The notes beneath the pieces are model-generated. The model did no database searches. It was given only the letters and a program-made list of their open reading frames with translations, and was not told the origin of the DNA. A stretch of DNA of 64,000 bases from Moritella sp. 5 (GTDB lineage Bacteria; Pseudomonadota; Gammaproteobacteria; Enterobacterales; Moritellaceae), in contig NZ_CP056122.1 in the NCBI RefSeq assembly GCF_018219455.1, positions 930,001 through 994,000 on the forward strand, in the 5' to 3' direction. The position numbers were made by a program, and so were the translations under genes. Of this stretch, positions 52,993-61,096 are shown piece by piece; the first letter of the stretch is position 1, and each line of letters opens with the position of its first letter.

Positions 52993-53268
52993 TTATGTTT
53001 TTTTTATTCTGACCACATGCATAATTTCTATTTTGAATCCTGCGACGTCTTCGACCTCAGGGTAGTAAGTCAGATTGACGTATACGCCGGTTAATGATCT
53101 ATAAGGCTTTTTGCGTTTAAATTTGAAAGGTACGCTGTGGCCTTCTATCATGACAGTATTGAGATACCATTCGTCTTTTTCTCTTTGTACATGAGAAGTG
53201 ACTTTTTGGAGTTCTGAATGGGTTAATCCGGGATGCTTGTTAAGTAATTTATCGGGATCTGAAGCCAT
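52993..53268 (-). CDS. small hypothetical protein, DUF2333-adjacent
   Basis: The 91-residue basic protein has no membrane helix. It has a helical start (HPGLTHSELQKVTSHVQREK), a beta-rich end (VPFKFKRKKPYRSLTGVY), and many Lys residues. I do not recognise it. The start has no clear ribosome site. It lies 5' of the DUF2333 gene on the same strand. Confidence 0.55.
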   Translation of the reverse strand: MASDPDKLLNKHPGLTHSELQKVTSHVQREKDEWYLNTVMIEGHSVPFKFKRKKPYRSLTGVYVNLTYYPEVEDVAGFKIEIMHVVRIKKT

Positions 53269-53502
53269 TTATTATAGTCTCATTGTATTTTAGTTACTTG
53301 AATATAGAGGTTGCTTGCAATGTTGAACTTGTTGATGGCAACTTGCAATTATTGATGTTCTGCCATTAGTATATCTCAAAATGAGGTTAAACTTTGTTTA
53401 TTGACGCTATTTTTCAGGTTTACGGGTGTAAATATGATATAAACTAAGTGTAAATTTTAACTCCCTTTCGATAATTACATTAGGGGTAGCAGGGAGAAAG
53501 AT

Positions 53503-54282
53503 GTGAGACAAAATACACGTCATCAAAAAATAATTTCGCTGGTTAAAGAAGAAGGGTTTGTCAGTACTGAAGTCTTAGTTGAACATTTTTCAGTCAGCCC
53601 TCAAACAATCCGCCGAGATTTAAATGAATTAGCTGAAAGAAACTTGGTTCGCCGTCATCATGGTGGTGCTTCATTATTAGAAAGCAGTGTGGTTAATGAT
53701 TCATACGTTAACCGTAAACAAAAAACAGCTAAAGGTAAAATGAAAATAGCACAAGCGATGGCGGAGCGAATTCCTGATGGTTCATCGTTATTTATTGATA
53801 TCGGTACCACATCGGAAGCCTTAGCGCACGCATTACTTACCCATACTAATTTACGAATTGTTACCAACAACCTGAATGTTGCGACGATTTTGATGCAGAA
53901 ACCTGATTTTAGAGTGATTGTGGCTGGTGGTGAAGTGCGTAACAAAGACGCAGGTGTTGTTGGTGAAGCAACTGTCGACTTTATTAAGCAATTTAGAATG
54001 GATTTCGGTATTGTGACTATCAGTGGTTTAGATATGGATGGTTCATTACTCGACTTCGATTATCAAGAAGTGCGCGTGACACAAGCTATCATCGAATGTT
54101 CACAAGAGGTATTTTTACCTGTTGATCACACAAAATTCGGTCGTAATGCTATGGTTAACATTGGTAATGTGAATCAAGTTAATAAACTATTTACTGATAT
54201 CGAACCACCAGAAGAACTTGCGAAGTTATTGCTGTTACATCAGGTCGAGTCGATAGTCTGTAAATCAACGTTAGAGAGTTAA
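53503..54282 (+). CDS. glpR: GlpR glycerol-3-phosphate regulon repressor (DeoR family)
   Basis: The 259-residue DeoR-type regulator has an N-terminal HTH (VEHFSVSPQTIRRDLNELAE) and a sugar-phosphate sensor domain (FIDIGTTSEALAHALL; VVAGGEVRNKDAG; DHTKFGRNAMVNIG). It follows E. coli GlpR residue for residue in long blocks. It represses glp genes unless glycerol-3-phosphate is bound. The start is GTG, preceded by GGGAGAAAG. No glp gene is nearby. A ParA-type gene follows 34 bp later. Confidence 0.93.
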   Translation: MRQNTRHQKIISLVKEEGFVSTEVLVEHFSVSPQTIRRDLNELAERNLVRRHHGGASLLESSVVNDSYVNRKQKTAKGKMKIAQAMAERIPDGSSLFIDIGTTSEALAHALLTHTNLRIVTNNLNVATILMQKPDFRVIVAGGEVRNKDAGVVGEATVDFIKQFRMDFGIVTISGLDMDGSLLDFDYQEVRVTQAIIECSQEVFLPVDHTKFGRNAMVNIGNVNQVNKLFTDIEPPEELAKLLLLHQVESIVCKSTLES

Positions 54283-54316
54283 ACTATTAAATAATTATTA
54301 GAGAAGGGAGTGTCTC

Positions 54317-55081
54317 GTGATCCGTGTTGTTTTTAATCAAAAAGGTGGCGTAGGTAAATCTACGATCTGTAGTAATTTGGCTGCTATCGCAGCATCAGAA
54401 GGTAAGCGTACGCTTATTATTGATTTAGATAGTCAATGTAATACCAGTGCCTATTTATTAGGAAATGATTATAAGGTTGATTTTAGTGCTGCTGAGTTTT
54501 TTGAGCAGACATTAAATATTATTATGAAAGGGCGACCTTATCATGACTTTATCGTGCAGACGGCATTTCCTAATCTTGCCATTATGCCAGCGTCAGAATT
54601 GCTTGGTGAATTGATTGTTAAATTAGAACAACGCCATAAAATCTATAAATTGCGTGATGCTATGGTGAAATTAAGGCGTGATTACGATGAAATTTATATC
54701 GATACTCCGCCAGCATTTAACTTTTATAGTTTGTCGGCCTTGATTGCCGCGGATACTTGTTTAATTCCCTTCGATTGTGATGATTTCTCACGTCGTGGTT
54801 TATATAGTTTATTAGCCAATATAGAAGAAACACGACAAGATCATAATGATAAATTACGGGTAGAAGGGATTGTGGTTAACCAGTACCAAGGGCAAGCTAG
54901 TTTACCAAAAAAACTGGTTGCAGAATTAAGATCGGAAAATTTACCGATTTTAAATACCCTGATTCACAGCTCCGTGAAAGTAAAAGAATCACATAATATT
55001 TCTCAGCCCTTGATCAATTGTGCGCCTAAGCATAAAGTGACACTGCAATTTTGCGATCTCTACGCTGAGATCTCTGCATAA
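54317..55081 (+). CDS. orphan ParA-family ATPase
   Basis: The 254-residue deviant Walker A ATPase has KGGVGKST at the N-terminus, an Asp in LIIDLDSQCN and Walker B-like IYIDTPPA. No ParB gene or parS site is beside it, so it is an orphan member that might position a protein cluster rather than a chromosome. The start is GTG, preceded by GGGAG. It lies 34 bp behind glpR and shares its strand; whether they form an operon is open. A hairpin follows. Confidence 0.85.
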   Translation: MIRVVFNQKGGVGKSTICSNLAAIAASEGKRTLIIDLDSQCNTSAYLLGNDYKVDFSAAEFFEQTLNIIMKGRPYHDFIVQTAFPNLAIMPASELLGELIVKLEQRHKIYKLRDAMVKLRRDYDEIYIDTPPAFNFYSLSALIAADTCLIPFDCDDFSRRGLYSLLANIEETRQDHNDKLRVEGIVVNQYQGQASLPKKLVAELRSENLPILNTLIHSSVKVKESHNISQPLINCAPKHKVTLQFCDLYAEISA

Positions 55082-55091
55082 TATTTCCAAT

Positions 55092-55133
55092 TGCTTTGGC
55101 TGAGGGGTGAACCTTAAGCTAAAGCAGTTTGAT
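55092..55133 (+). terminator. probable terminator after parA
   Basis: The stem TGCTTTGGCT/AGCTAAAGCA (55092-55126) with one mismatch is followed by GTTTGATTTCTTTT. Confidence 0.55.
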
Positions 55134-55233
55134 TTCTTTTCATACTCATCTGTGTGAGTGTATTTTTATTAATCATCTTTTTAGATAGCATTCGGCCTCA
55201 ATGTTTGCTGTTTAAGTGATAAGCAAGGTAGTT

Positions 55234-56136
55234 ATGTCAGTTAGTATTAATGACCTAGAATCATTTTTTCGTAATATCCAACAATCAATTATCACGGCTT
55301 TTCAGGCTGAAGAAACCAACGGCGAGTTTATCGCTGATCATTGGACTAGTCATCTTGGTCTGGGCACTAGTTGTGTATTACGCGACGGTGAAGTATATGA
55401 AAGCGCGGGTGTAAACTTTTCGATGGTAAGCGGTGATAAATTACCGGCGGCTGCATCGGCTAAACGTCCACAATTTACCGGTATGTCATATCAAGCGATG
55501 GGCGTGTCGGTAGTGGTTCATCCACGTAACCCGCATGCACCGACAAGTCACGCCAATGTACGCATGTTTATGGTGACAGATAATGACGGTCAACAGCACT
55601 GGTGGTTGGGAGGTGGTTTTGATCTAACGCCAATTCATTTGTACGCAGATGACGCTCGTCATTTTCATACCGTGGCGCGTGATGCTGTTGCTCCATTTGG
55701 TGATGAGCTGTACCCACAGTTCAAACAAGATGCAGATGAATATTTCTATATGCCACACCGTGAAGAATATCGTGGTATTGGTGGTATTATTTATGATGAC
55801 CTGAATCAGTGGGACATTGAGAAAAGTTTAAGCTTTATTGAATCTGTTGCTAAGGGTTATACACAAGCTTATGCGCCAATTATTGCTAAACGCAAAAATC
55901 AGCCGTATACAGAGCAAGAACGCGAGTTCCAATTGTTCCGTCGCACCCGTTATGCGGAATTTAATTTGATTGTTGACCGTGGCACTATTTTTGGTCTGCA
56001 AAGCAAGGGGAGAACGAAGTCTATTTTGATGTCTATGCCTCCGCTTGCCAGTTGGCACTATGATGATCTAGAGCCGCAGAATGAAGCGCAACAAGCGTTA
56101 GTTGATGTTGTTTCAGAACCTCGGACTTGGCTATAG
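55234..56136 (+). CDS. hemF: HemF oxygen-dependent coproporphyrinogen III oxidase
   Basis: The 300-residue enzyme has nearly the length of E. coli HemF (299). Its conserved regions are present: AGVNFSMVSG, HPRNPHAPTSHANVR, WWLGGGFDLTP, and EEYRGIGGIIYDDL. It converts coproporphyrinogen III to protoporphyrinogen IX with O2 in haem synthesis. The ATG at 55234 follows AAGG by 6 bases; the frame extends six codons further. A terminator-like hairpin follows, and the leftward nudL gene ends 40 bp away. Confidence 0.95.
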   Translation: MSVSINDLESFFRNIQQSIITAFQAEETNGEFIADHWTSHLGLGTSCVLRDGEVYESAGVNFSMVSGDKLPAAASAKRPQFTGMSYQAMGVSVVVHPRNPHAPTSHANVRMFMVTDNDGQQHWWLGGGFDLTPIHLYADDARHFHTVARDAVAPFGDELYPQFKQDADEYFYMPHREEYRGIGGIIYDDLNQWDIEKSLSFIESVAKGYTQAYAPIIAKRKNQPYTEQEREFQLFRRTRYAEFNLIVDRGTIFGLQSKGRTKSILMSMPPLASWHYDDLEPQNEAQQALVDVVSEPRTWL

Positions 56137-56150
56137 TTTTTAATTAGGAT

Positions 56151-56172
56151 CACGCTTAACGGCGTGGTTTTA
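56151..56172 (+). terminator. probable terminator after hemF
   Basis: The stem CACGC/GCGTG is followed by GTTTTAAC, in the 40-bp convergent gap between hemF and nudL. Confidence 0.5.
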
Positions 56173-56176
56173 ACGT

Positions 56177-56746
56177 TTAATTCGAACGAATGTGTTTCGA
56201 AAAATCTTTAATTATCGCCGCTGTTGTTCCCCATATCGGATATTTACCCCAAGGCATAAAAGTCACTTCACGGTACTTACCTTTAAATAAACTCTTTTCG
56301 ATAATGTGATTGTCATCATCGAGCAGGAAAGATAACGGCACTTCAAAAATTTCATCGACTTCATTGGGGTCAATCCTGGATTGGTAATCACTGTCGATCA
56401 AGGCAACGACAGGGGTGACATAATAGAGACTAATCGTTGGTCGACTAGGCAGTGTTCCCAAAACAGTAATTTTATTGGCTGGAATACCAATTTCTTCATG
56501 GGTTTCACGTAATGCGGTGGCGATGGATGAACTATCTGTTTTTTCTGTTTTACCGCCTGGCAGCGCTATTTGACCACTGTGGTGGCGCAGATGTGACGCA
56601 CGACGAGTTAGAATTAGATTTAGTTCTTGCTCTCGTTCGACAATAGGAAATAGCACGGCCGCAGGCGTAAACATTTTGGATAATTTACTCACCGATTTAC
56701 TGCTAGGCGACAGTACAAAGCGTGAAGTTAAAGAATTAATATCCAT
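56177..56746 (-). CDS. nudL: NudL-type CoA pyrophosphatase (Nudix)
   Basis: The 189-residue Nudix hydrolase has the UPF0035 motif LTRRASHLRHHSGQIALPGG and the Nudix box ending REThEEIGI, with Asp in place of the first Glu. It cleaves CoA and acyl-CoA to phosphopantetheine and 3',5'-ADP. In E. coli nudL lies beside pabB, as here (112 bp, same strand). It may be cotranscribed behind pabB. Confidence 0.88.
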   Translation of the reverse strand: MDINSLTSRFVLSPSSKSVSKLSKMFTPAAVLFPIVEREQELNLILTRRASHLRHHSGQIALPGGKTEKTDSSSIATALRETHEEIGIPANKITVLGTLPSRPTISLYYVTPVVALIDSDYQSRIDPNEVDEIFEVPLSFLLDDDNHIIEKSLFKGKYREVTFMPWGKYPIWGTTAAIIKDFSKHIRSN

Positions 56747-56858
56747 ACGCGTCCTTGCAACTCATTAAGTTGAAATGAAGTACTATAATCTTGAAATAAG
56801 TATTTTAGTTTATTCACTGATTTATTATGTTCATTAACTAAAATACTGGATACCTCAT

Positions 56859-58253
56859 TTAAAGTATAGGTAATATTTTCGCTAATTTATCGAATGTTTC
56901 TTGATATTCCTCTTCGCCTACCGAGTCTGCGACAATACCACCGCCAGCCCAACAATATATCTCACCGCTATCACACAATAGAGTGCGGATAGTAATACTG
57001 GTATCCATATGCCCATGTGCCGATAAATAACCGATGCTACCGCAATACAATGAACGGCGATGGGGTTCTAACTCTTCAATAATTTGCATTGCTCTTATTT
57101 TTGGCGCGCCAGTGATTGAGCCACCAGGGAAACACGCACGTAATAATTCACTTGGTTGTTTGTCTGCGGGCATCTGACCGATGACCGTGCTTACTAAATG
57201 ATGGACTGCGGGAAAACTCTCGACATCAAATAATTTAGGAACTCGGACCGAACCTGGTACCGCAATTTTACCAATATCATTACGTAATAAGTCGACAATC
57301 ATTAAATTTTCAGCACGGTCTTTCTCTGCACTTTGCAATGCCAGTGCGTTTGCATGATCAATGCTCGGGTCTTGGCTGCGTGGGCGGGTGCCTTTAATTG
57401 GTTTTGTCTCAATCTGCGTATCTTTAACTTGAATAAAACGCTCTGGCGAAATAGACAATATCGCTTTATCTTCGAGGCGCATAAATGCCGAGAAGGGGGC
57501 TTTATTATGCTGACTTAAGGTGCAGTATGCTTGCCATTCATCGCCTTGATATTGATTGTTAAAGCGTTGGGCTAAATTAATTTGATAACAATCACCCGAT
57601 CGTAGATATTGCTGGATTTGATCAAATTTTTGATGGTAAGCCTGCTCTGACATATTAGAGGACCAGCTGTTTTTTAATTCAAACGTTGTTGCAGTTGTTT
57701 TGGCTGATAATTGTTTACCTACACCTTGTTGCACTAACCAATCATAACGATCTTGCCAAGCCTGCTCAGCATTGTCACTAAATTGTATTTGCCATGCCTG
57801 TTGCTGCTTTATATCAACGACAATCGCCCAATCATATAAACCAACCGCCATATCTGGGAAGTTCAGATCGTCATTAGCAAGGTTGTCAATTTTCTCAATA
57901 TTTCGGCCTAAGTCATAACCAAAATAACCCAGCGCACCGGCAATGAAAGGTAAATCAACATCCAGTTTATGCGGGGCTATGTCGCCAATAAGTTGCTGGT
58001 TTAGGGTTTGTAATACTGAAAATGAATCGTCGGTGGTGACGGTTTTACCACTGGCCTGAGTAATGGTTGTTTGGGTACCTTCTGTGACTAGGGTGGCAAT
58101 CGGATCCGCCACAATAATGTGGAAACGACTATCAATGTGATCTACAGAACCTGACTCGAGTAAAATTGACCAAGGGGCGGTACTTAGCGGGGAAAAAAGT
58201 GAGTGAATGCCATTGCTAGGAAAGGCGATTGGTTTTATTACAAGTGTTTTCAT
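56859..58253 (-). CDS. pabB: PabB aminodeoxychorismate synthase component I
   Basis: The 464-residue chorismate-utilising enzyme has KPIKGTRPR, where the Lys forms the covalent intermediate, and CFPGGSITGAPK with the C-terminal YCWAGGGIVADS. With PabA and PabC it makes p-aminobenzoate for folate. The N-terminal part has the PabB-type VADPIATL. It precedes nudL on the same strand. Confidence 0.92.
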   Translation of the reverse strand: MKTLVIKPIAFPSNGIHSLFSPLSTAPWSILLESGSVDHIDSRFHIIVADPIATLVTEGTQTTITQASGKTVTTDDSFSVLQTLNQQLIGDIAPHKLDVDLPFIAGALGYFGYDLGRNIEKIDNLANDDLNFPDMAVGLYDWAIVVDIKQQQAWQIQFSDNAEQAWQDRYDWLVQQGVGKQLSAKTTATTFELKNSWSSNMSEQAYHQKFDQIQQYLRSGDCYQINLAQRFNNQYQGDEWQAYCTLSQHNKAPFSAFMRLEDKAILSISPERFIQVKDTQIETKPIKGTRPRSQDPSIDHANALALQSAEKDRAENLMIVDLLRNDIGKIAVPGSVRVPKLFDVESFPAVHHLVSTVIGQMPADKQPSELLRACFPGGSITGAPKIRAMQIIEELEPHRRSLYCGSIGYLSAHGHMDTSITIRTLLCDSGEIYCWAGGGIVADSVGEEEYQETFDKLAKILPIL

Positions 58254-58549
58254 CGGTACAGCATATCCCTCAATTTTGATGCGCGCAGATTATCATAAAT
58301 CGCCTGATTAATCTTGGCTCTAAGGTGATATAAACTGAATTCTGTGTTGCTATAAAGTTGTGCGGCTGTTGTTATTTCGTATAGATTAAGCATAGTTTTT
58401 AGTGGAGAGAAGTGATCAGCAAAGGTATGATAGAGGCAAAATTAGAACTAGATATCTTATTGCTAGCTATTTTGAGGCCGATCCATGGCTTTGAATATGA
58501 TAAATATAATAATTAGTTAGCACAGTGAGTAAGCAAAAGGGAGTTGACC
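58254..58549. other. divergent gap between pabB and the fumarase gene
   Basis: No gene is seen. It holds the two promoters, not resolved. The fumarase ribosome site AAAAGGGAG lies at the right end. Confidence 0.35.
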
Positions 58550-60058
58550 ATGAGTACAGTTATCCGTAAAGCGGACTTTATCGACAGTATTGCAGATTCG
58601 CTACAATACATTTCATATTACCATCCGCTTGATTTTATCCAAGCAATGGAAAAAGCCTACAACGCAGAAGAAAGCCAAGCCGCTAAAGATGCGATTGCAC
58701 AAATCCTCATTAATTCACGTATGTCAGCGGAAGGTAAGCGTCCAATTTGTCAAGATACTGGCATTGTGACCTGTTTCGTTAAAATCGGCATGAATGTGCA
58801 GTGGGAAACGGATCAAACAGTGCAAGAAATGGTTGATGAAGGGATTCGTCGTGGTTATGGATTTGAAGGTAACCCACTCCGCGCTTCAATTGTCGCTGAT
58901 CCTGCTGGCGCACGTAAAAATACCAAAGATAATACACCAGGCGTAGTGCATGTCGAAATGGTACCTGGCGCGAAAGTTGAAGTGATGATCGCAGCGAAAG
59001 GCGGCGGTTCTGAAAACAAAAGTAAGATGGTGATGTTAAACCCGTCTGATGACGTTGCAGCTTGGGTTGAAAAAACTGTACCTACGATGGGCGCTGGTTG
59101 GTGTCCACCGGGTATGTTAGGTATAGGCATTGGTGGTACTGCTGAAAAAGCGGCAGTCATGGCTAAAGAATCATTAATGGAACCGGTTGATATCCACGAG
59201 TTGATGGCGCGAGGTGCGGAAACAACGGATGAAAAAATGCGTTTAGACATTTTTGACCGTGTAAATAAACTCGGTATCGGCGCGCAAGGTTTAGGCGGAA
59301 TGGCGACGGTATTGGATATTAAAATTAAATCTTGCCCAACTCATGCAGCATCAAAACCTGTCGTTATGATCCCGAACTGTGCAGCGACACGCCATACTCA
59401 CTTTATCCTTGATGGTTCTGGTCCTGCAGAATTGCATGTACCTAAATTAGAAGATTGGCCTGAAGTGACTTGGGAAGTAAGCGATAGCGTTCGTCGTGTT
59501 AATGTTAATGATATCAAACCTGAGTCAGTACTCGAATGGAAAACCGGCGAAACGGTTCTATTATCAGGTAAGATCTTAACAGGTCGTGATGCGGCGCATA
59601 AACGTATTAAAGACATGTTAGATAAAGGTGAAGGCTTGCCAGAAGGGGTAGACTTTACTAACCGATTTATCTATTACGTTGGTCCAGTTGACGCTGTGGG
59701 TGATGAAGTCGTCGGTCCTGCTGGTCCAACAACTGCAACACGTATGGATAAGTTTACCGATACTATGTTAGAACAGACGGGTTTATTAGGCATGATCGGT
59801 AAATCAGAACGTGGTCCTGCAACTGTTGAAAGTATCAAGAAGCATAAAGCCGTTTATCTGATGGCTGTTGGTGGCGCTGCGTACCTAGTATCAAAAGCGA
59901 TTAAGAAGTCACGTGTTGTCGCGTTTGAAGACTTAGGTATGGAAGCGATTTACGAATTTGATGTTGTTGATATGCCGATGACAGTTGCAGTGGATACCAA
60001 TGGTGTATCTGCACATGTCGAAGGTCCAGCTATCTGGAAAATAAAACTTAATGAATAA
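58550..60058 (+). CDS. class I iron-sulphur fumarate hydratase
   Basis: The 502-residue class I fumarase has three Cys of the 4Fe-4S cluster in ICQDTG, WCPPG and the SCPTHAAS region. It converts fumarate to malate. It is shorter than E. coli FumA (548) but the two domains, alpha and beta, are fused and complete. The ATG at 58550 is chosen, with AGGGAG ahead. Oxygen sensitivity of such enzymes fits control by ArcA/B, but I did not find an ArcA site. A strong terminator follows. Confidence 0.92.
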   Translation: MSTVIRKADFIDSIADSLQYISYYHPLDFIQAMEKAYNAEESQAAKDAIAQILINSRMSAEGKRPICQDTGIVTCFVKIGMNVQWETDQTVQEMVDEGIRRGYGFEGNPLRASIVADPAGARKNTKDNTPGVVHVEMVPGAKVEVMIAAKGGGSENKSKMVMLNPSDDVAAWVEKTVPTMGAGWCPPGMLGIGIGGTAEKAAVMAKESLMEPVDIHELMARGAETTDEKMRLDIFDRVNKLGIGAQGLGGMATVLDIKIKSCPTHAASKPVVMIPNCAATRHTHFILDGSGPAELHVPKLEDWPEVTWEVSDSVRRVNVNDIKPESVLEWKTGETVLLSGKILTGRDAAHKRIKDMLDKGEGLPEGVDFTNRFIYYVGPVDAVGDEVVGPAGPTTATRMDKFTDTMLEQTGLLGMIGKSERGPATVESIKKHKAVYLMAVGGAAYLVSKAIKKSRVVAFEDLGMEAIYEFDVVDMPMTVAVDTNGVSAHVEGPAIWKIKLNE

Positions 60059-60102
60059 CACGAAAATAACGCATTAGTGTTTTAAAAATTGTTTGAATAT
60101 GC

Positions 60103-60136
60103 ATAAAGCGGCAACTTAGGTTGGCGCTTTATTCAT
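60103..60136 (+). terminator. intrinsic terminator of the fumarase gene
   Basis: The stem ATAAAGCG-GCAAC / GTTG-GCGCTTTAT has a TTAG loop and a T-rich tail, 45 bp after the stop. Confidence 0.8.
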
Positions 60137-60285
60137 TTTAAGTGTGCTATTTTTAGGGGATAGAAGATAAATATCGGCGCTCGTGTTTATCTTTAAAACC
60201 CTCACTGTAGCTACCCACTAGTGAGTATTTTTAATTTTGTATACGTAGAAAAATGCGAACTAGGACAAGTTCAATACATTTGTTT

Positions 60286-60350
60286 CAAACATTTGTTTAC
60301 ATTGTATTGACATTTAGTCCGTCAGAACGTAATTTTAAAACGTTCGTTTA
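60286..60350. promoter_or_regulatory. two PsrA-type operators around the psrA promoter
   Basis: CAAAC-ATTT-GTTTA at 60286-60299 and AAAAC-GTTC-GTTTA at 60337-60350 match the PsrA box (CAAAC-N2-4-GTTTG). A perfect -35 TTGACA lies at 60307-60312, with a weak TAATTT -10 at 60330-60335. The second operator directly follows the -10 and the first precedes the -35, so autorepression is likely. Confidence 0.6.
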
Positions 60351-60363
60351 AAAAGGGTTAATT

Positions 60364-61011
60364 ATGGTTAGTAAGTTGGATACAAAAACTCGCATTCTCG
60401 ATGCAGCCGAAAGTTTGTTCGCTGAACATGGGTTTTCAGATACTTCTTTACGCTTGATAACTACACGAGCAAGTGTGAATTTGGCATCGGTTAATTATCA
60501 TTTTGGTTCTAAGAAAGAATTGATTCAGGCGGTTATCGCCCGACATCTCGAACTCTTCATGCCCCTGCTAAATGAGAAGTTAACGGCCTTATGTGCACAA
60601 GCTGAAAAACCATCGTTGTTAGATGTGTTTAACAGTTTTGTTGATCCGCTATTAGCGTTAGAACAACAAAGTAAAAATGGTACCGTGATTTTTATGCAGT
60701 TGCTTGGTCGAAGTTATACTGATGAGCAAGGGCATTTACGTTGGTACACCACAACGCATTACGGTGAAGTCTTAGCCAACATAACTAAGGCTTTATTGAA
60801 AGCGAACCCAGCGTTGTCATCGCAAGAACTCTTTTGGCGATTACATTTTACCTTGGGTACAGCAGTATTTACGATGGGCTCAAGTGGCGCATTGATGGAT
60901 ATTGCGAAAGCAGATTTTAATCAAGATATTGATGTCGAGGGACTAATTCGTAAAGTGATCCCTTATTTGGCATCTGGAATGAATACCTCAACAGAAACTA
61001 CAAGCATGTAG
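60364..61011 (+). CDS. psrA: PsrA-like TetR family fatty-acid regulator
   Basis: The 215-residue TetR regulator has an N-terminal HTH (FSDTSLRLITTRASVNLASVNYHFGSK, cut here for length at that point) that matches Pseudomonas PsrA, and a C-terminal domain with the LFWRLHFTLGTAVF region of PsrA. PsrA represses its own gene and fatty-acid degradation genes and is released by long-chain fatty acids. It lies directly before fadE and shares its strand. Its promoter carries two boxes. Confidence 0.85.
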   Translation: MVSKLDTKTRILDAAESLFAEHGFSDTSLRLITTRASVNLASVNYHFGSKKELIQAVIARHLELFMPLLNEKLTALCAQAEKPSLLDVFNSFVDPLLALEQQSKNGTVIFMQLLGRSYTDEQGHLRWYTTTHYGEVLANITKALLKANPALSSQELFWRLHFTLGTAVFTMGSSGALMDIAKADFNQDIDVEGLIRKVIPYLASGMNTSTETTSM

Positions 61012-61096
61012 ATGCAATTTAGCTATTTGGATGTTGTGAATTCAAATCCAAAGTTGTAAATACAGCATCAAAATAGTGAAACAAAAGGAAATCGTT

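Noticed and set aside
58855-59250. Open frame of 131 codons opposite the fumarase gene
   Set aside because: Antisense to a strongly conserved enzyme and of biased composition; shadow.
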